DNA from: Cokeromyces recurvatus
Lineage: Eukaryota; Mucoromycota; Mucoromycetes; Mucorales; Mucoraceae
Direction: 5' to 3'
Length of the DNA stretch: 64,000 nucleotides
Assembly: GCF_025118155.1 (NCBI RefSeq)
Contig: NW_026251392.1
Coordinates: 434,001 to 498,000 of the forward strand
The translations under genes and the position numbers were made by a program. The notes beneath the pieces are model-generated. The model did not search any database, was not told where the DNA came from, and saw nothing but the letters and a program-made list of their open reading frames with translations. Below, piece by piece: positions 1-11,389 of this stretch. How positions within the stretch are numbered: position 1 is the stretch's first letter; each line of letters opens with the position of its first letter.

Positions 1-1405
1 ATATTTAATGGAAGTGACTGGAGAGCTCTTAAGGAAATCACGTTATAAAAACAATCCTATCAATAAGTTCTCAATCATTGGTACACCACTTGCTCATATT
101 TTCTTTTATCGTGCAATAGATGTTTGTATTGATGCTCGCTATGCTGGAAACGATGCACGTTACATTCGTAGATCTTGTTGTCCAAATTCAGAGATTAAAA
201 ATATTATTTTGCCAAACGATAATAATGATCGAACGATCCATATGGGTATTTATACTTGTGAAGAAATTGATAAAGGTGAGGAAATTACGATTGGATGGAA
301 CTGGCATAAAGGAGTACTTTTGTGGCATAAAAATAAAGAATTCTTACGCAAAAATCATACTATTCATATTAATGCGTCTGAACGAGAACCTTTAAAGGAA
401 ATATTGAAAATAATTGAAGCAGAATTTGGCGAGTGTGCCTGTGAAGATAAAGATGAATGTTTAATAGAGTGTTTAAAAGATGAACTGGAAAAGGACGATT
501 ATCATCAGATTAACACATATTCTTCAGCAGTCAACAAGAAAAGGCGTTCATCGCTTACTGACAAAGTACAAGACAATATAAAGCATTCAAAAAAGTTTAC
601 AAAGACAATCAATACTCCTCGTTCAAGTGAGCTATCTTCATCCTATAATCAACAGTCTTTAAATAGCCACAAGGATCACTCTAAAAAAGTGACCGCGACA
701 ACGACAGCGACAGCGACAATCACTACCACCAAATTATCTTCTTCATCTAATAATAGTCAACACGATAAAGCCAATATGGATATTGCTACTATGGTAAGTT
801 CAGCGTTATTACATTCGACAAATGAAATGCAATTAGCTGAAGTAAAAAAAGTATGGCATTTTTATTCGACTGATAAAGACAAATTACCATGTAAAAAAAG
901 GTGGTTGGCTAAATTTGCTTTACAACAACAAAAGACAAATCCAAGACAATTATCAAAAATTGATACATCCAGCAATTTGAAACCTAATACAACACTACCT
1001 GAAACTAAAGATACTAGTACAGAAGTTATGGAATATGATTATGATGATGACCTTAGCGATGGTATTAGTTCGCAATCAACTTTGCCTCTTGAAGATACCC
1101 CAGAAAATGTCAATAATCAAGCAGTCAATCTTGAACAAAGTACTCCTTTCAAAACTAAAACTAAAGAAGATTATATTTTAACAGAAAACTCGTCAATTAA
1201 AGCTTTAAAAGAATCTATTATGAAAATGGATTCTCAGGTTCAGCTTACAGACTTATCGACAATGGCTACTAATTCAAGAAATGAAAAAGATTGTACAATA
1301 TCAGAATCTACTGAAGCTAAAAAGTCCCCGAAGAAACTCTCTATCCAAGAATATTTATCTATGCGTCGTGGTAACTTATCTACAACTCCTTTCGAGAAAA
1401 TATAG
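1..1405 (+). CDS. SET-domain protein, SET3/MLL5-like, 5' truncated
   Basis: The frame is open from base 2, so the N-terminus and the start of the SET domain lie outside the window; the stop is at 1403-1405. The first ~100 residues are the C-terminal half of a SET domain: YLMEVTGELL, then CIDARYAGNDARYIRRSC with PN, matching the D-R-x-x-GN-x-x-R-x-x-RRSCxPN signature of the Set3/Set4/MLL5/SETD5 branch, then DKGEEITIGW with its conserved tail aromatic. No Cys-rich post-SET follows. The remaining ~360 residues are Ser/Thr/Lys/Asn-rich and probably disordered, with a Thr/Ala run near residue 235. Set3-type proteins are scaffolds of histone deacetylase complexes and many lack methyltransferase activity. 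Catalytic competence cannot be judged here. A PHD finger would be expected upstream of the window. Confidence 0.8.
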   Translation, partial: YLMEVTGELLRKSRYKNNPINKFSIIGTPLAHIFFYRAIDVCIDARYAGNDARYIRRSCCPNSEIKNIILPNDNNDRTIHMGIYTCEEIDKGEEITIGWNWHKGVLLWHKNKEFLRKNHTIHINASEREPLKEILKIIEAEFGECACEDKDECLIECLKDELEKDDYHQINTYSSAVNKKRRSSLTDKVQDNIKHSKKFTKTINTPRSSELSSSYNQQSLNSHKDHSKKVTATTTATATITTTKLSSSSNNSQHDKANMDIATMVSSALLHSTNEMQLAEVKKVWHFYSTDKDKLPCKKRWLAKFALQQQKTNPRQLSKIDTSSNLKPNTTLPETKDTSTEVMEYDYDDDLSDGISSQSTLPLEDTPENVNNQAVNLEQSTPFKTKTKEDYILTENSSIKALKESIMKMDSQVQLTDLSTMATNSRNEKDCTISESTEAKKSPKKLSIQEYLSMRRGNLSTTPFEKI

Positions 1406-1594
1406 ATTTAAAAGGATTTACGAATATTGAAATATATATGTATATATGTGTATATATAATGACGTCGACATCTCATTTAATACCTTCAAGTTGAATCAAA
1501 GCAGTAATATTTTTATTTATTTTTTCCTCTTTTTATATATATATATATGCGTATGTATCAATTATACACGTCTATCTTTACACTATTAAAATAT

Positions 1595-3005
1595 TTAAGA
1601 ACGATAATCAGCATTGATACTGACATATTCATGACTAAGATCACATGTCCAGAATTTAGTTTCACTTTCACCTAAACCAAGATCAACTTCGATTTGTAAG
1701 TCTTCCATTTTCAAAATTTCTGAGGCCCTTTCTTCGTCCACTTTTTCGGGTTCACCCTTTATCATTAACTTTAATCTCTCACTACCATCCGTAGGAACAA
1801 ATGTGACACTAACACGAGATGGATCTAGATCTATACCACTATGACCAAGACTAGCACAAATTCTACCCCAATTAGCATCCTGTCCATATAAAGCAGATTT
1901 GACTAACATAGATGTAGCAATATGAGAAGCTGCCTGTTTAGCACTTTCAAAGGATTCAGCCCCCTAACAATAAATAATTGATAAAATAAATAACGGATTA
2001 ACCAAATATACATATGCATATATATATATATATATATACCTTTATATGAAGAGTAACAAATTTAGTTGCACCTTCACCATCTCTAACCACTAATTGAGCA
2101 AGCTCAGCAGCAAAGGCAGTTAAATGTCCCTTGAAAGCCTCGTAATCATCTCCTTCAGTCTCTATTCTAACTTTACTTGCTCCATTAGCTAAAGCTGAAA
2201 TTGTATCATTGGTACTCATGTCGCCATCAATACTAATAGAATTGAAACTACGATCAACAGCATATTTTAAAGCCTTTTGTAGTAACTCTGGTTTAACATA
2301 AGCGTCTGTCACCATGAAGCCTAATAAAGTTGCCATATTAGGATGAATCATGCCTGCACCCTTAGCAATGCCTGCTAATCTAAATTTGGAACCCTGTAAC
2401 TCAAATTCGCCGGAACGTAACTTTGGGAAAGTATCTGTTGTCATAAATGCCTCAGCTGCAGACATCCAGCCATTTTCATGTTCAGCAGATAAATGGCTAT
2501 AAGCGTCACGAATGCCAGCTTCAATCTTATCCATTGGCAAGTTTTGACCAATAACACCTGTCGACATAGTTAAGGCGCTCACTGGATATTTCACTAACTC
2601 ATCTACTATAGAACGCATCCTTTTAGCATCAACAATACCCTGTGCTCCAGTGACTGCATTTGCACAACCAGAGTTCGTAACAACCCCATATAATCGATTA
2701 TCATTCTCTGCCAAGGTTTCTTTACTAACAAGAACAGGAGCGGCTTGGAATTTATTCGTCGTAAACACAGCAGCACCAGAACAAGGTAAATTAGAAATCA
2801 CAAGCGCAATATCTTTGTTCTTATTCTTTTTAATATTTGCAGAGACTCCACTAGCACGGAAACCAACGGGATAAACACCTGACTGAGGAATAAATGATTG
2901 TTTACGTGCACTTAAATGTTTATAATGACTAGAATAAAGGCGACTTTGTATCTGCTTTCCTCCTTGCTTAACAATTGTGTTGTTTAAACGAAACATGGTG
3001 TTCAT
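1595..3005 (-). CDS. ARG7: Arginine biosynthesis bifunctional protein ArgJ (ornithine acetyltransferase / N-acetylglutamate synthase), mitochondrial
   Basis: Two exons, 3005-2040 and 1963-1595 (444 codons with N-terminal ATG at 3005), joined across a 76-nt GT-AG intron so that HIK continues as [10 protein letters not shown]. The enzyme transfers the acetyl group from N-acetylornithine to glutamate in the mitochondrial matrix, the recycling step of arginine synthesis. The conserved autocleavage site is visible as [15 protein letters not shown], where the Thr of ATLLG becomes the N-terminal nucleophile of the beta chain. [12 protein letters not shown] is the family's C-terminal signature. The first ~30 residues are rich in Arg, Lys, Ser and Gln with few acidic residues, as in a mitochondrial targeting peptide. 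It is transcribed divergently from POL3. A TGAGTCA site about 150 bp upstream fits general amino-acid control. Confidence 0.95.
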
Positions 3006-3157
3006 GTTGGAAATGAGTTATCTTTTTTTAGAAAAAAAAAAAAAAAAAAAGAAGAGACAGACAGACAAATAAATGGATCTGGTCTAGTTTAATCAATATC
3101 CGACAATTAAAAAAAAAATGTGTGCGTATATTGTAAAGCTGTCATAAAGTATACAAG

Positions 3158-3164
3158 TGAGTCA
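3158..3164. promoter_or_regulatory. Gcn4/Cpc1-type site TGAGTCA
   Basis: The 7-mer TGAGTCA lies 153 bp upstream of the ARG7 start codon. TGA[C/G]TCA is the known binding site of the bZIP factor Gcn4/Cpc1, which activates arginine genes in ascomycetes. Function here is inferred from sequence and from the target gene. Confidence 0.5.
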
Positions 3165-3546
3165 TCGGTTAATGAAATGGCCCGTAATAATTTTTTAAAA
3201 TCAAGCGTCAATAAATGAACATGACTATATAAAAAGACAAATCTTATTTCTCAGAAAATATTTATAAATCCTCCTAAGCATCAATGAACGCTCTCCATCT
3301 TCAGATTGGTAAACATTATCAAATAACTAAAACAATGAAAGATTACTACGCAATAGTGTATATTTGTAATTTTTTTTTTTTACAGTAATGACGCAAAATA
3401 AACAACTAATTTAGAGTCACTTCTAAATGTATATATGTATATATGTATACATATATATAACTATATATACTATATATCATGATTCATTGACTTGTATGTT
3501 AAACTAAGGCTTTTATTATAACCGATATACAGTGAAGTAAGAAGAA

Positions 3547-3561
3547 ACGCGTGGAGCGCGT
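3547..3561. promoter_or_regulatory. MCB/E2F-like cell-cycle boxes upstream of POL3
   Basis: ACGCGT at 3547-3552 is followed four bases later by GCGCGT at 3556-3561, in otherwise very AT-rich DNA 97-111 bp before the POL3 ATG. ACGCGT is the MluI cell-cycle box bound by MBF in yeasts and controls replication genes, including DNA polymerases. A pyrimidine tract (CT)n lies between these boxes and the ATG. Confidence 0.5.
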
Positions 3562-3657
3562 AAATTAAAATTTTAAAAATTTAAATTTTCATTTTTTATT
3601 TCTCTCTCTCTCTCTTTTTTTTTTTGTTTTTTGTCTGAAATAAACTTTGATCTCAAA

Positions 3658-4830
3658 ATGTCAGATTCTCAAAATAATATTACATTTTCTTCTCAACCTT
3701 TTGAACCTGGGACTGCCATGAAAAAAAGAAAGACAAATCATAATAGCATCAAAGAAGTTAAAAGAAATGATTCACATCCCTCTAGTTTTGAGGATGAATT
3801 AAAAATATTAAATGACGCTATGGAAGTTGATGTTAAATGTACGTATTAGTCTGAAATTATCATTTACATGCATCTATCAGCATGCTCAGCTTTTAATTAT
3901 TCATATTTATATTTTTAGATGAGAATACTGAATCTAGTTGGAATCGTGCTCCTGCTCCCTCTCTAGATCCTACATTAGATAAACTTGGTAAGGAAGTTAA
4001 AAAAAATGCTTGATAGGTACATAAGTAATACTGATATCTATACATCATCCAATTTAGTATTCCAACAAATAGAAATTGATGAATATATGGATTATACTGT
4101 CCAACAACCTGTTATTCGACTTTATGGTATTACTGCGGTATGTAGATATATAAGGTCAACTTGATCTATGCTAATATTTATATATATGTATATGAATAGG
4201 CCGGTAATAGTGTTGTATGTCATGTCAGAAATTTTTACCCCTATTTTTATTTCCCTGCCCCAATTGGATTTCAACAAAGCCATCTTCCTGCCTTAAAACA
4301 GTCATTAGCTGTAAATATTTCCACCTTTTTTTTATATATATCTCATGGTGTATGACTAATCCAAATACAAATGCATATACATATATGTATATATATATAT
4401 ATATGATTAAAATAGGCTGCAGTAGGTAATGCAAATATCGTTCATGATGTTCGTATAATGATGAAACAAAGTATATATGGATACCATGGAGATGTTAAAT
4501 CGCCGTATATTCGAGTTACTGTAAAAGATCCCAGAGATATATCTAAATGTAAAAATAAGATTGAACAAGGTATTACTATTGCTGGATTAGATCGTCCTTG
4601 TCAATCAGATACCACCTTTGAAAGTAATCTAGGCTATGTATTACGTTTTATGATTGATTGTAAAGTGTATGGATCTAATTGGGTTGAATTACCTGCTGGA
4701 GCTTGGTCGTTTGTTGAAGTGCCTACCTCATTAGCTCAAATCGAAGTAAAAATAAGGTAACAAAAAAAAAAAAGGTGGAGGGAAAGAAAGAAATGATTTA
4801 GCTTTCTATTTTTTATCATCGTCATTACAA

Positions 4831-4865
<35 letters not shown>

Positions 4866-7513
4866 GTATATAGTATTAACCTTTACTTTGTATTTGTAGT
4901 TATGAAGATTTAATTAGTCATGCTCCTGAAGGAGAATGGTCGGATATAGCTCCTCTTAGAGTGTTGAGTTTTGATATTGAATGTGCTGGTAGAAAAGGTG
5001 TCTTTCCTGAGCCAAATGTGGATCCTGTTATTCAAATTGCCTCAGTAGTTCAAATACAAGGCCACAAGAGGCCTTTTATTAGAAATGTATTTACCCTTGG
5101 TTCATGTGCTCATATTGTCGGTTCTCATATTCTCTCATTTGATGACGAAAAAGAGCTTTTGAAGAAATGGGGTGATTTTATTCGACAAGTGGATCCTGAT
5201 GTTGTTATCGGCTATAATACAACAAACTTTGATTTCCCATATTTATTAGATCGTGCAAAGCATCTTGGTGTTCATGATTTTCCCTTTCTGGGAAGAATCA
5301 AAGGAATTCGAACTGAAGCAAAAGATACCAAATTTACGTCAAAGGCATATGGTACTCGTGAAAATAAGGCGATTAACTTGGAAGGACGACTTCAGTTGGA
5401 TATACTTCAAGCAATTCAACGTGACTACAAACTTCGATCCTATACACTCAACTCTGTCTCTGCTGAATTCTTGAATGAACAGAAAGAAGATGTGCATTAT
5501 TCTATTATTACGGAATTACAAAATGGAAATGCAGAAACACGTCGACGTCTCGCTGTTTATTGCCTTAAGGATGCCTTTTTACCTTTAAGATTAATGGACA
5601 AACTTATGTTACTTTTTAATTATACAGAAATGGCTAGAGTTACTGGCATTCCTTTCAATTATATTTTAGTTCGTGGACAACAGATTAAAGTTATTTCACA
5701 ATTATACCGTCGAGCCCTTGAACAGGATCTAGTTATTCCAGTGATAAAGTCAGAGATATTAGAAGAGCCTTATGAGGGTGCAACTGTAATTGATCCAGAG
5801 AGAGGATATTATGATGTTCCGATTGCAACTCTTGATTTTACATCCTTGTATCCTTCCATTATGCAGGCACATAATTTATGTTATACTACGCTATTAAAGC
5901 CTGATATGGTTCAAAAGTTAGGTTTAGTGAAAGATGTAGATTATGAAGTTACGCCTAATAATGATATGTTTGTCAAGGCTTCACGTCGTAAAGGGGTACT
6001 ACCAGAAATTCTTAGAGATCTTTTAGCAGCACGTAAAAAGGCTAAAAATGATCTGAAGAAGGAGACAGATCCATTTAAACGAGCTGTCTTAGATGGTCGT
6101 CAGTTGGCTTTGAAAATCAGTGCTAACTCAGTATATGGTTTTACAGGTGCTACGATAGGTAAATTACCTTGTTTACAAATCTCTTCTAGTGTTACTGCTT
6201 ATGGACGTAGTATGATTTTAAAGACAAAGGAAACGGTAGAGGAACACTTTACGGTTAAGAATGGTTATAAGCATGATGCTAAAGTCATTTATGGTGATAC
6301 TGATTCCGTTATGATTAAATTTGGCGTGGATAATTTAAAGGAAGCGATGGAGTTGGGTAAAGAAGGTGCCAGAATAGTAACAGAAAAGTTTATTAGACCT
6401 ATCAATCTTGACTTTGAAAAGGTTTATTTCCCTTATTTGTTGATCAATAAGAAAAGATATGCAGGTCTTTATTGGACAAGAGAGGATAAATATGATAAAT
6501 TAGATGCTAAAGGTATCGAGGTAAGTCATTCATTAGAATAAGTCTATCATGTTAGCTTATATATATATGTATATATTTATATAGACTGTTCGCCGCGATA
6601 ACTGTCGCTTAGTACAAAATATTATCTCAAAATGTCTTGATAAGTTATTAATTGAACGAGATGTAGAAGGTGCTCAAGTATTTGTAAAACAAACCATTGC
6701 AGACTTACTACAAAATAAAGTAGATCTTTCTCAATTGGTTATTACAAAAGCTTTAACAAAATCAGATTATGCCAACAAACAAGCACATGTAGAACTCGCA
6801 GAGCGTATGAGAAAAAGAGACCCAGGATCTGCACCAGCACTAGGTGATCGTGTTGCTTATGTCATTATTAAGGCTGGTAATAATACGCCTGCTTATGATC
6901 GTTCAGAAGATCCATTATATGTTTTAGACAATAATATTCCTATTGATACAAAATATTACCTGGAAAATCAGTTATCCAAACCATTATTACGTATATTCGA
7001 ACCTATCTTGGGTGATAAAGCAGAAACATTATGTAAGCTCTTTTTTGTTTGTTTGTTTAGTTTCATTTCATTTCATTTCGTTTCGTTTCGTTTCTTTTTT
7101 TTTCTTTTTTATTTATTTATTCATTCATTCATTCATTTATTATAGTATCTGGTGCCCATACACGCGTTGTAAATATTTCTACACCTACAGTTGGTGGCTT
7201 AATGAGATTTGCTGTCAAGACAGCTACATGCCTTGGATGTAAAGCACCATTACCTAAAGGAGATAAATCAGCGGCCTGTAAACAATGTGCGGATAGATTA
7301 CCTGAACTTTATCAACATCAGCTTGATATTGTGAATAGGTTAGAGGTTAAATTCTCTCGACTTTGGACGCAATGTCAACGTTGTCAAGAATCATTACATC
7401 AGGATGTTATTTGTTCAAATAATGATTGTCCTATTTTTTATATGCGTAAAAAGGTACAAAAGGATATGGATGAAGCTGCTGAACGTTTAGACCGATTTAA
7501 TTATGAATGGTAA
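3658..7513 (+). CDS. POL3: DNA polymerase delta catalytic subunit
   Basis: Eight exons: 3658-3838, 3919-3987, 4058-4137, 4200-4310, 4416-4756, 4900-6520, 6585-7032, 7146-7513; 1073 codons including the stop, the usual family size. A TTG-initiated extension from 3631 was not used because ATG 3658 is the first ATG. Visible landmarks: exonuclease motif [12 protein letters not shown] (~residue 280), [17 protein letters not shown], polymerase motif [19 protein letters not shown] (~570), motif [15 protein letters not shown], motif C YGDTDSVM (~725), and two C-terminal Cys clusters: CLGCKAPL...CKQC (CysA, zinc) and CQRCQES...CSNNDCP (CysB, [4Fe-4S]). It is the main replicative polymerase for the lagging strand and acts in the nucleus with PCNA. 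All catalytic Asp/Glu residues in the motifs are present. The Siva-like gene follows on the same strand after 105 bp. Confidence 0.97.
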
Positions 7514-7617
7514 ACTTTTTATTGGACTGTTTATTTTGTATGTCATGTACATATTTATATTATTTTTTTTTTTATTGGTTTTATTTTTTTTTTTTTTCTT
7601 TACGAAATTTTTAATAA

Positions 7618-8184
7618 ATGAATAAAAGACGTCTTGAAGACAGTGGATTTGCTAATGTTTTACGTCAAAAACAAAAGGAGGATCCTTATTTAAAGCAGAA
7701 AGCCGGTACTATCTTTGGCAAGGATAAAGAAAAATAAAATAAACCTTTGACATTTCTTTTTTTTTCTTTCTTTCCTTCTTTCTTTTTTTTTTTTTTCTTT
7801 TTAAATAGCTCAGCGTACCTTTGCTTTATTAATGGAAGCGCAACGAAATATAAGTAATTTAAAAGACAAACCAACTAATGAGCCTTCATATAATTACTTT
7901 AATAATGACGATAACCAGCCATCAAAAACATTAACTTGTTATAAATGTTCCAATTCCTTTGTATATGGAAGATGTTCATTTTGTGAAAACGTACTATGTC
8001 AAAATTGCATACAGCAATGCAATACATGTCAGCAATGCTATTGTAGTACCTGTTCGATAATTGAGTAAAGTTACTTTTTTCTTCTTTATGCAACTATTAT
8101 AAACTAACTAAATGAATTATTTTATATGATAGTTATTCATTATCTTCAGATCAAATATTCTGTCTATCTTGTAAGCAAGGTTAG
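7618..8184 (+). CDS. Siva-like zinc-binding protein
   Basis: Three exons are inferred: 7618-7717, 7809-8064 and 8133-8184, giving about 135 residues. The N-terminus (MNKRRLEDSGFANVLRQKQK) resembles the conserved start of animal Siva. The C-terminal half is a Cys array: CYKCSNSFVYGRCSFCENV, CQNCIQQCNTCQQCYCSTC and, in the last exon, FCLSCKQG, with the spacing of the Siva zinc-binding region. In animals Siva is a small adaptor that binds CD27-type receptors and XIAP; its fungal role is unknown. The first intron appears to use a GC donor (G|GCAAGG at 7718), which preserves the TIF...QRTFALL match; a weaker GT donor at 7706 is in the same phase and would shorten the protein by four residues. Confidence 0.65.
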
Positions 8185-8934
8185 AAGGCATACCACCTTC
8201 TTCTAAAAACAATCATATTCCCAATTATATATTTATATATGCATATACATATTTAAAAAAAAAAGACAATGTATTGTAATTTAATCGAAACATATACAAA
8301 AAAAAAAGGCAATAAAATTCAAGTCTTTTTCTTATTGTTATTATTATTGAAGGAGACGATAAAAAATAACTCTCCAGGTCACCATAATAAGATTCTTGAA
8401 TAGAGAAAGTAACAAGTTCAACACAGGGAAAAAGAAATAACTATAGCCACAAATAAATAAATAGCAATTAACAAGGAAATCATTAACTGAAGAAAATGTC
8501 ATGCAACAGTGTGTAGTCTATTGTGACAAATTCCGACCAATGCTATCGTTTCTAATTTGAAGAAATAAAGTATATAGTGACTACTTCCTTTAGTGAATAT
8601 TGCAAATGAACAATAAAAAGTAATTAATTAAACGGCTTAAATAGTTGTTTCAAATTAATTGATTTGTAATAAGCTCAGCCACTATTGTATTTAAACACAA
8701 GAAGATCATTGTTACTTTAAAGAAGAGCACTGTCTATTACAACAATAATCATGAAATAGAGTTATTAATTCATTTTACTCAAAAGAGTTAATATCATTAC
8801 TACTGCTGTAATTGAATTTGAATTCATGTAATTAATATAATTGTACTCCTTTTTTTTTTTTTAACAAGCTGATAACAAGAAGAATTATAAAGAAGTTTAT
8901 TGCGCATAGTGTACAACATACAACTTTTTTTTTT
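8185..8934. other. Intergenic, no gene seen
   Basis: AT-rich spacer between two convergent genes, presumably their 3' UTRs. Short A and T runs only; no ORF with family similarity, tRNA or repeat was recognised. Confidence 0.6.
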
Positions 8935-9796
8935 TTAGTTAGCCCAACTCCATTGAATAGGAATTCTACCTTGTTCAAGATTACCAATTTTCATGAAAGC
9001 AGCAGGACTCAAGTCAAGGTCACCACTAGCGCATGGTGGACATGTGTCGACAATTTTAACTTTAACTGTTCCTAAAGGACCTTTGACATTAACATATTTG
9101 CCACAAAGAGGATTATTATTAGGGTTAGCACCATTATGCATTTGTGGAGCATTCTAATAAATAAGTATAAATTTAGCAAGTCCTGTTATTGTTATTCTAT
9201 TTTGATATAAAACATACCAATGCAGCAATGAGCTCATTCTCAGTGTTTGTATAGCCACAAGAACCTAAACCAGGATTGTAGAAGGTACCTTGACCAGAGA
9301 ATTCATAACTAGAAGGACTCTTGGTGGTGGTAGTAGTAGTCTTCTTCTTGGTAGTCTTTCTCTTCTTGGTAGTCTTTCTCTTCTTTGTGGTAGTTCTCTT
9401 CTTTGTGGTAGTTGTCTTCTTTCTGGTGGTTGTCTTCTTTTTAGTAGTTGTCTTCTTAGTCGTTGCCTTCTTAGCTGTTGCCTTCTTTGTAGTTGTCTTT
9501 TTCTTGGAGCTTGTTTTCTTCTTGAGAGTTGATTTTTTTTTCGTAATGCTAGTCGTTGTTGTAGAATGTTTATGGTGACGGTGGTGGTGATGATGATGAT
9601 GATGATGGTGTCTTTTTTCAATATCGGAATAGCTATTGACATCGCGACCAACCAGGGCCGAGGCTGTCAAATCATTTAAATTGTTTTCTGAAGAAATATC
9701 AAATCTTGAAAGAGCAGGTGCTGAATAAGCTTGATAGAATAAAGTTGTTGAAATGACAGTAGCGATAGTTAAAAGAAAGGAATGAGTAGAGCGCAT
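8935..9796 (-). CDS. Secreted expansin/RlpA-like (DPBB) protein with poly-His and Lys/Thr-rich stalk
   Basis: Two exons, 9796-9219/9218 and 9153-8935, joined so that NELIAAL continues as NAPQMHNG. Residues 1-25 form a signal peptide (hydrophobic LLTIATVISTTLF, then AYSAP). Next come a run of ten His with further HH and HKH, then ~80 residues of repeated TTTKK/TTKKR units, then a compact C-terminal domain: GQGTFYNPGLGSCGY, CGKYVNVKGPLGTVKVKIVDTCPPCASGDLDLSPAAF and IPIQWSW. That pattern (GxGTxYxPGxGxCG, VxVxDTCPxC, hDLSxxAF) is the double-psi beta-barrel of barwin/expansin-like proteins. These act on cell walls or in the extracellular space without known hydrolytic activity. A dibasic site (KR) just before the His run may be a Kex2 cleavage point. 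Which polysaccharide it binds, if any, cannot be told. Confidence 0.82.
9318..9612 (-). repeat. Coding low-complexity repeat (Lys/Thr units and poly-His)
   Basis: Within the expansin-like gene, repeated CTTCTT/GTAGT units on the + strand encode TTTKK-type units (about 9318-9540). GTG/ATG triplets at about 9567-9612 encode the His run. The triplet structure makes length polymorphism likely. Confidence 0.85.
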
Positions 9797-11152
9797 CTTT
9801 GTTTAATTAAAATAAATAAGGATTGGGAAGTGGGAAAAGATATTAATAATGAATATCCTTTTTATATATTAAATGAAAAAAAAAAGGTTTGAAACAAAGA
9901 GTAAGAGATAAAAGGAAAAAAAAAAAAAAAAAAAAAAGAAGAAGAAATAGTAAGCTCGCATCAGGTCCCCTTTATTATGTTATCGAGGCAAGGTTGCGCA
10001 AAGTTTAATATTAGAAATGTAATGTACCACAGCCAATCAATTTTATGATTTCTTGCTGAATTTGGCTAATAGCTATTTTATTTTTTCTATTTATTCATTT
10101 TTCTATTTCCTCCCCCTATAAAATAAAATGTGTGTACGCGCGCGCGCGCCTCATATGTAACACCGCTAATTACATGTGTTGTTCCGTTCAAACCATTTAA
10201 TATAAAAAGTCCGCGCTTTATATTTGCCTTCAAGGAAAAAGATATGAACAAGCATTCAATAATCTGCTTTTTTTTTTTAATGATAAGTAATGTCTATTTT
10301 ATTCAAAACATGCAACTAATTCTAGATATAAAATAGTTGTATATAAATATATATATTGACTTTTTTTTTTTTGGCTGTATAGTTTTATTTTTTCATAACA
10401 TATGCAGTCATATCATTCTTGAAACCAGTCCTTTTTTTTTTAAACAGAAACATTATCAACAAATATAAAGCAACCGCAATTATTCTTTATGCTTATTACA
10501 ATTGTCAATAAAAAATTTAATGGTTTTTTTTTTTCTTTTATCGAAAATTTACTTCTCTTTTTTCTTGTTGATCTCTTCGTTACCCAAAACCCCCCTTTTT
10601 TCCTTGACCCTTATTTTCTTTATATAACATTTTGCTCCAGATCATTACCTTTTATGAATACCTTTCTACAAAAAAAAATTGCATATCAATCTTAGTTACT
10701 CTGCCAAAAAAAAGAAACTATTTTTATAACTGCAAAATAGATAAGTTAGTTTCATCGCCTTCGCTATTATTATATCATTATTTTATTTTATTTTTTCTAT
10801 TAATACCTTGTTCCAAATTAAGAAAACTATTTACACTTTCTTACTTGCCGATTCATTCAGAGAAAAGTGAGCTTGAAGAAAATATAGAAAAAAGAAAAAC
10901 CTTTTCCCTCTTGGCGCCCGGCCCCCCCCTCTTTTTTTTTGGTTTAAAAAATAAAATTGATGGGTAGTTATAAAAGAATAAAGTATTGAATGATAACACA
11001 GGTACTCGAACTTTTTTTTTTTTTACAAGTTAAAGCAAGTAGAATTGATAATATTTCTACACATAAATTTTTTATATTTTAATTTTAATATGAAACATAA
11101 TTTCTTCTAACTAGTAGTAGTAAAAGAGCATTTTTTTTTATGACTCCATTGG
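9797..11152. other. Intergenic, low complexity
   Basis: AT-rich spacer. It holds a (CG) run at 10138-10149 right after GTGTGTA, several T9-T12 tracts, a C-run at 10921-10927 and A/T runs. The open frames here are Phe/Leu/Ile translations of T-rich DNA with no family match. A TATATAAA-like sequence lies upstream of the expansin-like gene at ~9860. Confidence 0.6.
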
Positions 11153-11357
11153 TCATGATGAAACCAATTCTTCTAGATTATGTAAACGTTTTCCTGTAAG
11201 ATATAGACTGTCACGTATATGACGAAGCCATGTCTTAATGAAACGTTTACTTAATACTAGGATAGCTATGCAACATGCTCCACAGAAAAAGATGGGATAA
11301 GCAGATCGGAATATTAATATTTTGATTTCAGGATAATTAACAGAAGCTATTGAAGTG

Positions 11358-11389
<32 letters not shown>

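Noticed and set aside
9265..9651. Arg/Gln/Leu-rich and Val/Phe-rich frames across the expansin-like gene
   Set aside because: Other-frame translations of the Lys/Thr triplet repeat; the secreted frame has the signal peptide and the DPBB motifs.
10130..10967. Three Phe/Leu-rich open frames
   Set aside because: They are translations of T tracts between genes.
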